DNA of 64,000 bases, from assembly GCA_947561395.2 (NCBI GenBank), contig OX387195.1, forward strand, positions 24,071,126 to 24,135,125, given 5' to 3'. Positions 30,022 through 41,163 of the stretch are shown piece after piece. Positions within the stretch are counted from its first letter, which is position 1, and the number at the start of each line of letters is the position of its first letter. The notes under the pieces were generated by a model. It did not search any database, was not told the origin of the DNA, and worked only from the letters and a program-made list of their open reading frames with translations. The translations under genes were made by a program, and so were the position numbers. Source of the stretch: Buxus sempervirens (Eukaryota; Streptophyta; Magnoliopsida; Buxales; Buxaceae).

Positions 30022-32298
30022 TGTGAGACATGGGAAAAAATCACCGGAGTGATCGTCCCTCCGTCAGCACACGGGCTCAACGCAAAAATTGGGAGAGTCG
30101 CCACCATTCATTATTTTGGGGTGAGAATGGACACCAAAAGAGTTCAAAATATGCAAAAATAGCCAAAAGACAAATTCTAGGATAAAAATAACCCTACTTG
30201 AAAATCAAGTCCAGAGATGGGTAAGGGGATTAGATTATGAACGGGGGAAGGTGTTAGGCACCCCCATTCATCCACACGAAGTGGTTGCCAAGTGTATATT
30301 CATGCAAAAAAACAAAGTAAGAAAGCTTGCTAAAAATCATGAGAAACCTTGAAAAAGGAACAATGTATGATATTTTCACATGAAGATCCAAATGGATTTT
30401 AGATCTTCTCTTATGTCAATATCACTTCTGGAATATCTCAAAGGATGGAAATCAAAGTAGAGGTTGCATAAAACCAAGTTAAATCAAATCCGGAAAATTC
30501 GGTAAAAAGTATGCCATTTGCCTTAAAATCATTCAAATCCAATTCTAAATTGACCCAAACCAAATCCATTTGAAAGATTAGGGTAAATAAGAGTCTCATA
30601 CAAAATTTCACTTCATTTCTATGAAAAATCTAGGAGTTATGCTCCTTTGAAGTTGCTGTTGGGGATTTTTAAAAGTGGTAAGTGGGCAACTTTGGAAAAT
30701 TGTCTAGAAAAATCCACTACATAGAAATCCGTGAAATTTGGTGTGATTGAATTCTGTATGGCCATCTTTCAACAGAAACTAGCCTCATACAAAAATCCCT
30801 TCGGGTGTGCCTTGGGTGGTCTCCCGAACAGGCCCCGAAGATCACAGATTTACCCAGAAAAATGCAAATGAGCAGTTCTGAGTAAATCGGCTACCAATAA
30901 TTCAAATGGAATCCAAAAATTATGAAACCAACTGGATTTGAAAATAGACTCATAAAGGAGTACTCAGAAATAAAAATCACTCGAATCGGACTTAAAACGA
31001 ACACATGGCGGTCCGTCGAAGTGACAAGTTCTGTACTTGGACCTGAACTGTCCACTCAACTTCGACAAAGAGGTGTCAAAAATCGGCTAGATAGAAAATC
31101 ATGAAATTTGGTGGACATAAACTAGACAGCCTCACCTTTCCCATGGTTCTAGAATCGCCCCAAAATTCATCCGGATGATGAAGTTACGGACGTCCGAAGT
31201 AGGGGTACAGGTGCTGTCAAGCTAAGCCATTTTTGAAGAAAATCAAATCCGAAAATTGACAAAAAGTGTGTGATTCATGTGAGATGAATCCAAAACCTTT
31301 GAACAACATTTAAAAACACTCCAGAATTGATTTAGGCCATTTATTGGAGTTTTATCACAATAAATGCAATAAACCCCAAATATGAGCCTATCCCGCCAAA
31401 ATAGTGATATGTGTGCAAAAGTGAAGAAAACCTAGCAAGATCCATACACATGCATATAGATTCAATAAAATAGGTTCTAGCATAGCCTAGGGTTCCGTTC
31501 CATTATCGTTTCCCTCTGTTCTCTTTAAGATAATCAAGGGTACTTTGAATATGGAACGGTTTACAATCAATCAGAAAGGCCTTATGCTACATAGGTTCTA
31601 GCACTAGGGTCAATCCCCAGTCTCGTTTCTCCTAGATCCGCCTTCACGTTTTACGGCTAGGGGAGTCTTGAGATACTTTGAGCCGGGGAAGGATCTCCAC
31701 ACATACAAACAAGGCTTTACACTACAGAAAGGTAGAAGAAGAGATCTAGATCTAGGAATGTAAAGACAGAAAATAAAAAGAAAAGTTGAGGCTTACCTGA
31801 GTGCTGGAGGCGATTCCACAGCGGTTTTCTTCTTCTCTTGGAGTTCTTCTTTGCGAGAATTCAAAACAAGAGTTGTGTGCCATTTGCTCAAGGAGGAGGC
31901 TCCTATTTATAGGCAAGGGCTAAGGTCATTGGTAGACACAACTTAATGTCTAGAACCACTCCAACCTAAACCCTAAGGTCATTTCCGCGATTTCCCCTCA
32001 TTTAATGAGGGACATGATGGTAAAAGTGAAAAGCTCTCGGAAAACCCTAATTTTGAGCAAACTTAAGGTATCCGGTACATCAGACCGGATAACAAAGGGC
32101 CTTAAGGTATCCGGTACATGGTACCGGATACGCTAAGGCTCACACGTATCCGGTATGAGTATCCGGATACGGGAAAGAGTACTGTATCCGGATTGAGTAT
32201 CCGGATACAGGTAAAAGTATATTTTCTTTAAATTCTGTGCTGGCTTTCCAGGAGATAATGATTTTTGATGATTGTTTGTGCAATTTGGGGTGTCTACA
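30022..32298 (-). repeat. 5' LTR of the Tat element
   Basis: 2277 bases long, TG...CA ends, about 99.5 percent identical to 9744-12018. It carries the U3 palindrome array (about 32067-32208) and the element promoter. Confidence 0.96.
31911..31924 (-). promoter_or_regulatory. TATA box of the Tat 5' LTR
   Basis: On the minus strand GCCTATAAATAGGAGCC is a strong plant TATA context, about 380 bases into the LTR. Transcription would start near 31880-31890, leaving about 1.85 kb of R and U5, a long transcribed LTR part. Confidence 0.75.
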
Positions 32299-32303
32299 AT
32301 GGG
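32299..32303. repeat. target-site duplication ATGGG (right copy)
   Basis: Matches 9739-9743 exactly and abuts the CA end of the 5' LTR. Confidence 0.95.
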
Positions 32304-32379
32304 TGATTGTATGGATTTTTTACAGGTAATTTTTTAAATAGAAAAGCAATTACTAACAACAATTTCTACGTGCAGGTTA

Positions 32380-33064
32380 AGTGAATTAGCGGCGGTAGTG
32401 TTACCGCCGCTAATTGTAATTAACGGCGGCAAATTACCGCCGGCGATTAATGCGAGGAAACACAACCGAAGGTTTTTCCGGCGGTAGATCATCGCCGCTA
32501 ATAATGCAAGAAATATTAGCGTCGACAACATACCACCGGAAAACCAATGAAACAAGCCGACCGTGATGTATAGTAGCGGCGGTAAGTCTCCGCCGTTAAT
32601 TCAACCAAAGCCGGCGGTAACCTACCGCCGGTTATGTCCCCTAAGTACCGGCGGGAAGTACACAGCCGCTATATAGGTTCTTTTAACGGCGGGAGTTACC
32701 GCCGGTGATGTCCTATAAGTACCGGCGGGATATACAGCCGCTATATAGGGTCTGTTAACGGCGGGAGCTACCGCCGGTAAAGGACGGAATCACCGGCTAT
32801 TAACTCCCGCCTGTTATTATTTCATCATTAACGGCGGTAGATTACCGCCGTTAATTCTTTAAATCAGCGGCGGCAGATTACGGCCGCTATTGGATGTCCA
32901 ATAGCGGCGGGACTTGCTGGGCGCCGCAAGGAGCGACGGTAATTCCATTACCGTCGATGCTTTCAAAGGCTGGGTTCGGTCCCGCCCCTAAATCAATTAG
33001 CGGCGGGAAGTGACCCTTTACCGGCGGTGGATTACCGCCGGTAAAAACGTGATTTTTTGTAGTG
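32380..33064. mobile_element. CACTA (En/Spm) transposon terminal region
   Basis: The right edge reads ATTTTTTGTAGTG, the reverse complement of the classic CACTACAAAAAAT terminus. Inside it is a dense set of subterminal repeats of GCGGCGGTA / TACCGCCGC type, many as inverted pairs (for example arms 32385-32397 with 32402-32414, and a pair at about 33019-33043 just inside the end). This is the usual architecture of plant CACTA ends, where transposase binds. No transposase is visible. The opposite terminus is not found in the window, so the element is truncated or extends beyond the left edge, and the Tat element is inserted within or at its inner border. The 3-bp duplication would be CCA (33065-33067). 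Confidence 0.85.
33052..33064. repeat. CACTA terminal inverted repeat
   Basis: ATTTTTTGTAGTG, reverse complement CACTACAAAAAAT. It marks the outer edge of the transposon. Confidence 0.85.
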
Positions 33065-33639
33065 CCAACAGAGTCACAGACTATTTCCACCCACCTCATG
33101 TAAACTATTTGTGTCCCTTTCCATTGAACAGTCACCCAAAACACTCCCCTTATCTTAATCTATAGGGTGATCAACACACAAACCATTTGATTGTGTCTTG
33201 TAATTTCGGGTATCTCTTGTATAAAGCACAGAATTTTCTGGTCATTCTGATGTAGAGAGATTGTGCAGTTTTCAGCCAGGAGAGGGTTGTGTCTGTAACC
33301 CTCATTTCTCACAGATCCAAACCATGTAAATCTCATATGTTATTGTCTACTTCAATTTCTGTTTTGTTTTTCTGTTCATTTTGACAACATTTTCTTCGGT
33401 TTATGCTTCTTTGCTACTGTTATGCTTTCTCATAGTTAAGATGTGGCAGAATAGGTACATCCAATTCTCATAGGTGATTTTGTACTTCTCTTCCCTTATT
33501 TTTAATATATTTCTTTTGATTATCCATAAAAAAAAATGTAATGGAAAGCAACCATTCTACACCACCAAAACAAAAAAAAATCCTCGTACCATGTTATGTT
33601 ACCAACTAGTTAGGGCCTGCAACACAAATCTTGTTCCTT
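33065..33639. other. unassigned non-coding sequence
   Basis: CT-rich to AT-rich sequence outside the CACTA end. The part 33180-33380 has the flavour of a decayed LTR (short T-rich runs, GTGTCTGTAACCC), but no matching partner or termini are seen, so I do not call it. Confidence 0.4.
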
Positions 33640-34860
33640 CATCCAAATATGTTTAAAACCATTTTTTTTGTCCAATTATGTGTATCGAAATCCTTTTGGC
33701 GTCACCCCCTTACATCCTTCGATGTGCATCCCCTAGCACCTTCTCACAATCACCTCCAAGACCTTCTATATGTTCGAACCATTCCTACCTACTTCATTCA
33801 ATCTTGTTCCCTACACTCTTGAAGACATTCCACCCTCAGCTTATCTTGTATCCAAACACTTGCAGACTAACTCTATCCAAGTTATTTTTGGCCTGCCCTT
33901 CAACCCTTAGATCCCTTGATGTGCACCCCTCTTGCACCTTCTCAGAACCACCTCCTAGGCCTTCACTCGATATGTCTGAAACATCCCAACCTAATTTCTT
34001 TTATCTTATTCTTCATTCAGGCAAGTTCTAGACATTCCACCCCTCACCTTATGTTTCTTAGTGCTCCCTCACATCCATCTCACCATCCTCATCTTAGCAA
34101 AGCTCATCTTATCCATATTTCTTCCTTGTACCTCAAAGTTTTGAACCATACAATAGACCTAATTTTCATCATGAAAAATCCTTCTAGCTGGAGAGGAACA
34201 CATTGAACACATAACATTCTAGAAGCCCTCTCCACTTGAGCCATCATTCTCATTAGTATCCAACCTATTTATTAATTGATCCAAGATAACAAAATTGATT
34301 GATTTTAGAAATCTCTAGATTCTCAATTTTTACCATTGCTTCTCCTCCACCATTTGTGCTAAAGCTTCATATATTCATATTATGTTATCTTAAAATCCTT
34401 TGATTTCAAGGTATCACTTCATGCTTCTAGTGTTAGACTTAACTCTCTCACTAGTTTAGTCCACCAAAAGATCATCCCCAAATAGCATACAATAAGGCAC
34501 TTCCTTATAAAGAAGAGTAATTAGTAAATCTATGATCAAAGCTTAATTTAACCATAGTTGGCATACTTCTGGTTATCTCGATCATTTCTTATGTATATCT
34601 ACCACCATGCATCTCCTCCCAGCATTTGGTAATTTTGTAATCTTCAAAATTCCATCAAATAATTTGGTTAGCAACCACAATAGACTAATCTCTCCTCCCC
34701 TCTTAATTCTTAACATCCTTCACTAAAAGCACTAAGAAACCCCACAATTAATGCATCTAACTTGAGTTGTATTACTTGTCTTCTTCTCTAAGTCTTGAAA
34801 ATTTGTAGATGCATTCCCCACTCTCTTTCATACCTAGCTTATTATAAAGGTTATCATATG
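33640..34860 (-). mobile_element. RTE-type LINE remnant
   Basis: On the minus strand scattered pieces of an RTE reverse transcriptase are readable through many stops and shifts: LFGDDLLVD followed by SERVKSNTRSMK and YLEIKGF (the FADD box and its downstream segment, about 34430-34510), then MDKMSFAKMRMVRWM (about 34090-34115), near the C-terminus. FADD is changed to FGDD. The stretch 33840-34160 has a diverged homologue at about 58590-58930. It is old and non-functional. The right end is cut close to the solo LTR at 34921. Confidence 0.65.
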
Positions 34861-34915
34861 CATGTTTTTCAACCTCTACACACCATCTATTTGTCCCAAA
34901 AAAATTCCGTCGCTA

Positions 34916-34920
34916 CACAG
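34916..34920. repeat. target-site duplication CACAG (left copy)
   Basis: Repeated at 38205-38209, directly outside the TG...CA ends of the solo LTR. Confidence 0.8.
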
Positions 34921-35939
34921 TGTGCGCATGGGTCGCACGGCGCAGGCGCGAGCCTCCCGAAGGGTAAGATGGGAGGGTTGGAGTCACCACTGCCTGATGG
35001 AGTGCAAGCAGACACCTGGGTACCTAAGTTTTTCTAGTAGATGGTCTGCGGCTTGAGATCCTAAGGTAAGGTCTCGGTTACGGTCCGGGGAAGTCCGTAG
35101 ATACCTCGGTCCGCCCCGTCAGATGACAGGTCCCACGGGTTTCCTAATTTTGAGTCAACTTTGGTCTATCTCACCCGGTTCCTAAGCCAGCATGCACATT
35201 TTATTGAGTCTGGTGGGACCACCTGAGTGGTATGGGTCTCTTTGATTTGATTTTATCTTTTTATTCCAAATGATTTGGGTCTGGTGTGTGGGCCCCATTG
35301 GAAGGCCCACAAGATACCAATGTGGGTTTTAGTGAAAGCCCAAGTCCCGTTTGGGGTTACGTTGGATAACCCCTTTCGGTTTTGGTTGATTTGGTTGATT
35401 TTATTTACAGTTCAAGTTGGGGATTAAATAATTTACATGCAGAAGTGGGCCTGGAGATGGTTTGTGGGCCCATTGGGTGGGCCCCACAGTGGTTGCCAAG
35501 TGATTTTAATTTATCTTCATTTATTTGTGCCAAAGTGGGCTAGGCATGGGCTTGGGGCCCATTGCCTAGATTTGGGCTTGGAAGCCCAAGGCAATAGTGG
35601 ATTAGGGTTTTGAACCATGTCCTTTGGTTTTGTGGGCTTTCCTTGAAGGGAGCTGGGCCCGATAAGCCCAAGTCCGAGTCACGGCCAAACCATCTAGCCT
35701 ATCCAGCATGTTTCCAGATTGGGCTTTTGGTGGGCCTCAAATGGTGTGGCTCGTTGGGTTTATTTAATTTATCTTTTTCTTTAATTCAAATGAGTTAATT
35801 GGACTGGGTGGGCCCCGTTGAAAGGCTCGCCAAAGGATCCAATTGGGCTTGGAAGCCCATGTACCATTTTATCAATTCGGTTCAAATGACATAGCAAATC
35901 AACAATCATGCAAAATCAGGTTTTTTATGAAATATTAAA

Positions 35940-36045
35940 GTAACCGAAATGGGATTTCGGTTAAACATGCAAGACAGCATAACCGAAATTAGATTTCGGT
36001 TATTCAGTGTTTCTAATTTAACCGAAATTCAATTTCAGTTAAGCC
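35940..36045. promoter_or_regulatory. palindromes in solo LTR, downstream part (3 copies)
   Basis: Three units of AACCGAAAT-N-ATTTCGGTT type (near 35942, 35982 and 36020). They are the counterpart of the U3 array in the same LTR but with CGAAAT in place of CGGAAT. Confidence 0.75.
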
Positions 36046-37398
36046 AGAGAACACCCTTGACCGACCTGTGTTCTCGGGCAACCTGCCGAAAACACTTTTT
36101 TGCACTTTTTGGGCAGAGAACTGAACCAAGGTGTTTGTGAGCATGTATAGGGTCTCTGCGGTCCCCTATGTGGGCCCACAGTGGTCCGAATGAGGCCATT
36201 GGGCTCCTCTTTTTGGGGTTTTCACAAATCAAACATTAAGGGGAATCGAAGGGTTTATTCCCCTTTTTCAAACCAAAACAAGGACCAACCAGGGATCTGA
36301 GTATCCTTGGTTTGGTTTCTTTTATTCTACAAACAACATACCCTACCTGCACATGGGTAAAAATCATGCCAAATGACCACAATGCATGCTTCAGATTAAA
36401 TCACAAATAACCCACTTAATCATGTTAATATTGAGCTTCCTAAACATGCTCTCTACCACGAATAACACACATGGACATATTGGATATACATGCAAGAGGG
36501 GTTGGCTTCACATGGTCACAAACAGCGGCTAAAAAAAGGTGATAACAACCTCACTGAAAATGCATGAAAATAGTTGAAAAAGAAAGAAAAAGAAAGCAAC
36601 TATGCAAGTCTAATACCATGGCATGCATGCTTTAAGATTCTAATGACTAACAAGAACGCTTTATGCATGCATATGATAGAAAATAGGCATGCAACTCATG
36701 TGTTTTAGCATGTAAACATCGTCTCACAAATCCTAACGAAATCACATCTAAAGAAGGGAAGATGAGGGGACTTATGCCAGGGTTACATGGGATTTACGCA
36801 AGAGGAACATGCTCCTCTTTTTAATGACAAGCAAAACAAAAGAAACCATCACAACAGTGGCCGTATGGTGGTGGACTGACCCTTTTTAAACCAACAAAAT
36901 GACTCTCCCTTCTCTCTTTATACTAACAATCACTCTTCTCTTACCGTAGAATGGTGATAATAGGCCAAGTACCATGTGAAGATGATAAAGGGATGAGAGA
37001 ACATCCATGGTGAGTAAGACATGATACCATAGCATACTTGGAGGCCAACATGCTCCAAACGAGCTAAAATTTATATATGTTTAACAAAAATGGGTGGGGA
37101 ATCATACCTTACAGTTGAATGTCTCTTTGGATGGTGTTGGAACCCTCTTGAGATTCCCACAGCACTTGAGCTCCTCTCCACCAAGCACCAAATCTTCCAA
37201 GGCCCCCTCCAAGTAGTGGGAGTGAAGAGGGATAGGGTAAGAAGGGGTTTGGAATGGTTTGATTTGGGTTTAGGGTATTTTAGAAGGGTTGAAAGGGTAG
37301 ATAGAGGGGGTACGAACAGAGAAGGGAGAGCCCCAGAAGCTAAAATGGCTAACCCCTTGCAAAGGAGCTGCTGAAGCTCTTTTATAGACGAAAATTGA

Positions 37399-37605
37399 AT
37401 AACCGGAATTTAATTCCGGTTATGAATAAAAACCAATATAACTGGAATTCAATTCCGGTTACACTAAGTTTACATGTAACCGAAATAAAATTCTGGTTAT
37501 GCCCTTTTCTGACATCCAATCATGAAAAATCAAAGATTTTGTCGGAAAATCTGTCAGAAGATTCGGATTTTCACTTTATGAACCGGAATTCAATTCCGGT
37601 TACTC
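37399..37605. promoter_or_regulatory. palindromes in solo LTR, next to TATA box (4 copies)
   Basis: Units AACCGGAATTTAATTCCGG (about 37401), a second at about 37438, a diverged third at about 37478 and a fourth at about 37580. In LTR orientation they sit directly upstream of the TATAAAAG box. Confidence 0.8.
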
Positions 37606-38204
37606 TGCCAATATTTTTTATATTTACAGATTGCCCCTTGGATTTGACCGATTTGACACTTGAGATAACTGCAAATTGCCCCCTGCGCAATTTTGGTTTA
37701 ATCCCTGAGATATTTTGCAGATTTTGGATATTTACAGATTGCCCCTCAAGATATTTTGCTACGTTTCCTGCCACGTGTGCAGTTCTTTTGCCATATGTGC
37801 AGTTTCCGACATTGCGGCCCGAAAACCTCAACTGTTCATATCTTCTTCATCTGGACTCCGATTCTGGCAAACTCAGTTGCGTTAGAACCGTATCGGAGCC
37901 CTCTATCCATTGGGATAGGGTTAAGCAATTGATTCTGGGTTTAGCAGAAAGTCAACTTTTGGCTCCCCCTCAAGTTTGACCGACCCTATCTTCTTCATCC
38001 AGACCCCAATCTGAGCAAACTCAGTTGCGTTAGACTCGTGTCGGAATTTCCTAATCATTAGAAAGAAGTATGGTGGCAAAATTGCACTTGATCAAAAAGT
38101 CAACTTTTGTCCCTTCAGGGTTTGACTTTTCTGTTGTCTTTTAGCACATTTTTTGTTTTCTTCTTTTTTTTATTTTTGATTTGATCAAAATTTGGGTACT
38201 TACA

Positions 38205-38209
38205 CACAG
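38205..38209. repeat. target-site duplication CACAG (right copy)
   Basis: Pairs with 34916-34920. Confidence 0.8.
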
Positions 38210-39154
38210 CATTGCGTAGCAAACTCTAGACCTAGTAGCGCTTGTCATGTTCATAATACCTCTGGGCTCATCCCATGACCATAGATTGCATTATAATAAT
38301 TCTGCTCATTTATTTCTGACCCATTCTAAGATCAAATATTCCATAAGCTGTCCCTCTATTTTCCAAACCACCTCAAGCCCTTCTCCCCAAAAGTACTCCA
38401 TTCAACCAGGCAAAACTGAGAAGGTCAAGATCCCAACATCGCTCAATTTACAAACATTCCTCCACTCCATTAAGTGATACTTGTAAACATCTTCTCCCTA
38501 CAAAAGAAAGACTCTCCTACTTTTCTTTCAAGTTTCCACACAGCCAACACTGGCATAGTAACAAAGGACCAAAATTAAGTCAGCAAGCTTGAAATGACAT
38601 GCAAATAAAGACTACTTTCCCCTCTTCAACAAGAATGCCTTTTTTTAAGGCACTAACCTCCATCCAAATCTCTATAAGATCCTACCCAAACTGTGTATTA
38701 TTGAATGATATATCGAGAGATCAGATTATGTAAAAGGAAAAGATCCCGCCAAACATTGCAGATTAGCAAGGATTAATGTGAAGTCAAGAAATTTGTATAA
38801 AATACTATAGCACACATTTCAACACCTGCAACAAACATCATAAGCATTGCACAAAATTATAGTCATTATAAAAAGTTAATATGTTATTTATCCCAAGCTA
38901 TCAGCCACTCTTAAGTCCAAGAAGGAAATTGAAATCCTGTGTCAATTTTCTACGCGATGATTCCATTACCCATGACAAAAAAAAAGGGAATGTTATAATG
39001 AATTATGACCGTGTCTCAATCCCTTTGAATAACAAACCATGAATGAAGCCATTTGCATTTATTCAGAAGCAAACTGCTGTTATACATCAAGTGTTTTTAA
39101 CGGAAGTACAGATTGCATTCAAGGCATCCCCATATTCAGATACGAAAATATGTG
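38210..39154. other. unassigned non-coding sequence
   Basis: AT-rich, with CT-rich stretches on the plus strand near 38240-38520 that could be further RTE decay. Nothing coding is readable. It ends where LINE A begins. Confidence 0.45.
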
Positions 39155-41163
39155 ACTTGAGGACAAAGCCTTTTTGAGAAAGTGGAGATTTGGTGGAGGG
39201 AGCTTTAGGTCACAACTAATTCGTTTTATTTTCTGCCAAAAATTCAGAGCTTTAAAAGAAAACATCAAGTGTTGGAAAAGGAACGAGTTTGGGAAAGTGG
39301 ATATTCAGATGGCAAAGTTATTGGAGAAAATCAAGTCAAAGACTGCAAATAAGTGAATAATGAGCTTGCTGCCCAGTTAGTGGATTTTGAGGGAAAACTT
39401 AAAAATGGATTTCAGAAGATGTAAGAAATAAATTGGCGCCTAAAGTCACGTGAACTTTGGTTGAAAGCCAGAGATAAAAATCCAAATTTCTTTCATAGAA
39501 TTGCAAATGCCAGATTTCGAGCAAAAACACGGGCTTGATCATTGAAGCAAAAGACAACATCAAGAATACAATTTCAGCTTTCTTTTCCAATCTGTTCTCG
39601 GAGGAGATTCAATTCAGGCCGTTTTTGGATGGATTGGAATTTAACATGTTATCCGACAAAGAGCAAGCTATGGGATAATTTGGAGTGTCCCTTTTTGGAA
39701 GAGGTTAAGGGTGTTATTTCTCAACGCAATGGCGACAAAGCTCTTGGACCGGATGGTTTTCCTATTACTTTCTACAAATCTATATCATAAAGAATGGTCT
39801 CATAGAGGCTATTAAGGAATTTTACTCTTGCTATTATTTTGAAAAAAAGTTTGAATGCTACTTTCATTGCATTGATTCCTAATAAAGATGGCGCATTTAC
39901 CTTGAAGGATGTCAGGCCAAATAGCCGGGTGATAGCTTTTATAAAAATTTAACCACAATGCTGGCTGACAGACTTAGAAAGGTGCTGCCATCATTGATAC
40001 CTCATCCCAAAGTGCATTATTCAAGGACGTCAAAAGCTAGATGGTGTGTTGATTGCAAGTGAATGCATTGACTCATGTATGAAGGAGGTATGGAATAAGA
40101 TTCTACGTAAATTGGACCTTCAAAAAGCATATGACCATGCGAATTGGGATTTCCTATTCTACTCTTACTTTGGAGGATAGGATTTGAAGCCAGATGGAGG
40201 GGTTGGATCAGCTTTTGCATTACCACAATCCTGATGTCAATCCTAGTAAATGGATCATCGATGGGTTTCTCTAAGACTTTAAGAGGTATACGCCAAGGGA
40301 ATCCACTATCACCTCTAGCCGTTTAATTTATATAGCCTCAGAGTTCATATTATTAGAAGGTGTGCCATTCGAGGGTGGGTGGTGGCCGTCTCTCATCTAC
40401 TCGTTATGGATGACATTATGCTGTTCTGTAATCGTTCAACCCAACAACTAATAATGTTACGAAGGGTTCCTCTATATTTTGAGGCATGATCAACTCTGAA
40501 GGTAAACCTCGCTAAAAGTGTTATATTTGGCATTAGTGAGAAGGCAAATATCTTGAATTTATGTCAAGTACTAGGAGGCTCCTTACCTCTTACTTAGGGA
40601 TACTTTTTGGGTGTCTCATATCAGAAAACCTCATAATGGGAACCGGTGGTTGAAAGGATGGAGAGGAATTTATCATCCATGAAGAGCAGTGGTTTTTTCT
40701 AAAGGAGGCAAAACTCTTTTGAAAAACTCCTAAGCAAGTCCCCCTACGTATTTCATGTCTATATTTAAGATCCCAGAATCTATAGCCAAGAGATTAAAAC
40801 AAATAAAGAAAATTTTCTTATGCAAAGTATCGGAAGGTAAGGGTAAGTATCACTTAGTATCTTAGAAGGAAACATGCAAGTTATTGAAAGAAAGGGGTTT
40901 GGTCTAAAGTCTCTATCTTTATTTAATAAAGTCTTACCACAAAAGTGGATTGCGATATTTGGAAATGAGCTAGCTAGTTTATGGAGGGAAGTAATAAATC
41001 ACAAATACGGCAGCTGTATGGGAAACTGGTTCCCACGCCCATTTCCATTACCCTTTAGCGTATAACTGTTGTAAGAATAGGGTGCGGATCTGTAGTCGGT
41101 TTTGGAAACAGAATCAATTTTTGAGAATGTGAGGTGTGGTGATCGATGTCTAAGAGATAGATT
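39155..41163 (+). mobile_element. LINE A, 5'-truncated L1 (left part)
   Basis: Decayed L1 ORF2 in plus orientation. Linker after endonuclease: LKENIKCWKRNEFGKVDIQM (39250-39310), then SRELWLKARDKNPNFFHRIA (about 39445-39500). Reverse transcriptase: ISFCITTILMSILVNGSSM (about 40200) and LRGIRQGNPLSPL (about 40280-40320). Thumb region: FNKVLPQKWIAIFGNE (about 40920) and GNWFPRPF. The frame is broken many times. The copy is cut at 41163 by LINE B and resumes at 47328, in the segment that should follow (FWENxxCGDRCLRDR). Confidence 0.85.
41157..41163. repeat. target-site duplication ATAGATT of LINE B (left)
   Basis: ATAGATT is repeated at 47321-47327 after the A-rich end of LINE B. The flanking LINE A coding sense joins across it. 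Confidence 0.7.

Larger units (their letters stand above)
9744..32298 (-). mobile_element. Tat-lineage Ty3/Gypsy LTR retrotransposon, 22.6 kb
   Basis: The two LTRs (9744-12018 and 30022-32298) are bounded by TG...CA and a 5-bp duplication ATGGG. In minus-strand order the element holds 5' LTR, primer site, long leader with a tandem array, gag, protease region, RT with two RNase H domains and integrase, then two PMD genes on the opposite strand, a polypurine tract and the 3' LTR. Dual RNase H and antisense extra genes before the 3' LTR are known traits of the Tat branch. I count about 11 substitutions and one 2-base indel between LTRs of about 2275 bases, near 0.5 percent. At plant rates of about 0.65 to 1.3 x 10^-8 per site per year this gives roughly 0.2 to 0.4 million years. 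The coding frames are long, so the copy looks nearly whole, with at most a couple of breaks. Confidence 0.96.
34921..38204 (-). mobile_element. solo LTR of a second Tat-like Ty3/Gypsy family, 3.3 kb
   Basis: The interval starts TGTGCGCATGGG and ends GGTACTTACA on the plus strand, flanked by CACAG on both sides. Read on the minus strand it starts TGTAAGTACCCAAATT, much like the TGTAGACACCCCAAATT start of the larger Tat element. A TATAAAAG box on the minus strand lies near 37378-37386, about 820 bases in, with palindromic arrays around it. No gag or pol is present, so I read it as a solo LTR left by recombination. Age cannot be estimated from a single LTR. Confidence 0.75.

Noticed and set aside
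33180-33400. A Copia-type LTR end
   Set aside because: Only a vague compositional likeness; no second copy, termini or target duplication.
35610-35798. Short open frames inside the solo LTR
   Set aside because: They fall in LTR sequence and show no conserved domain.
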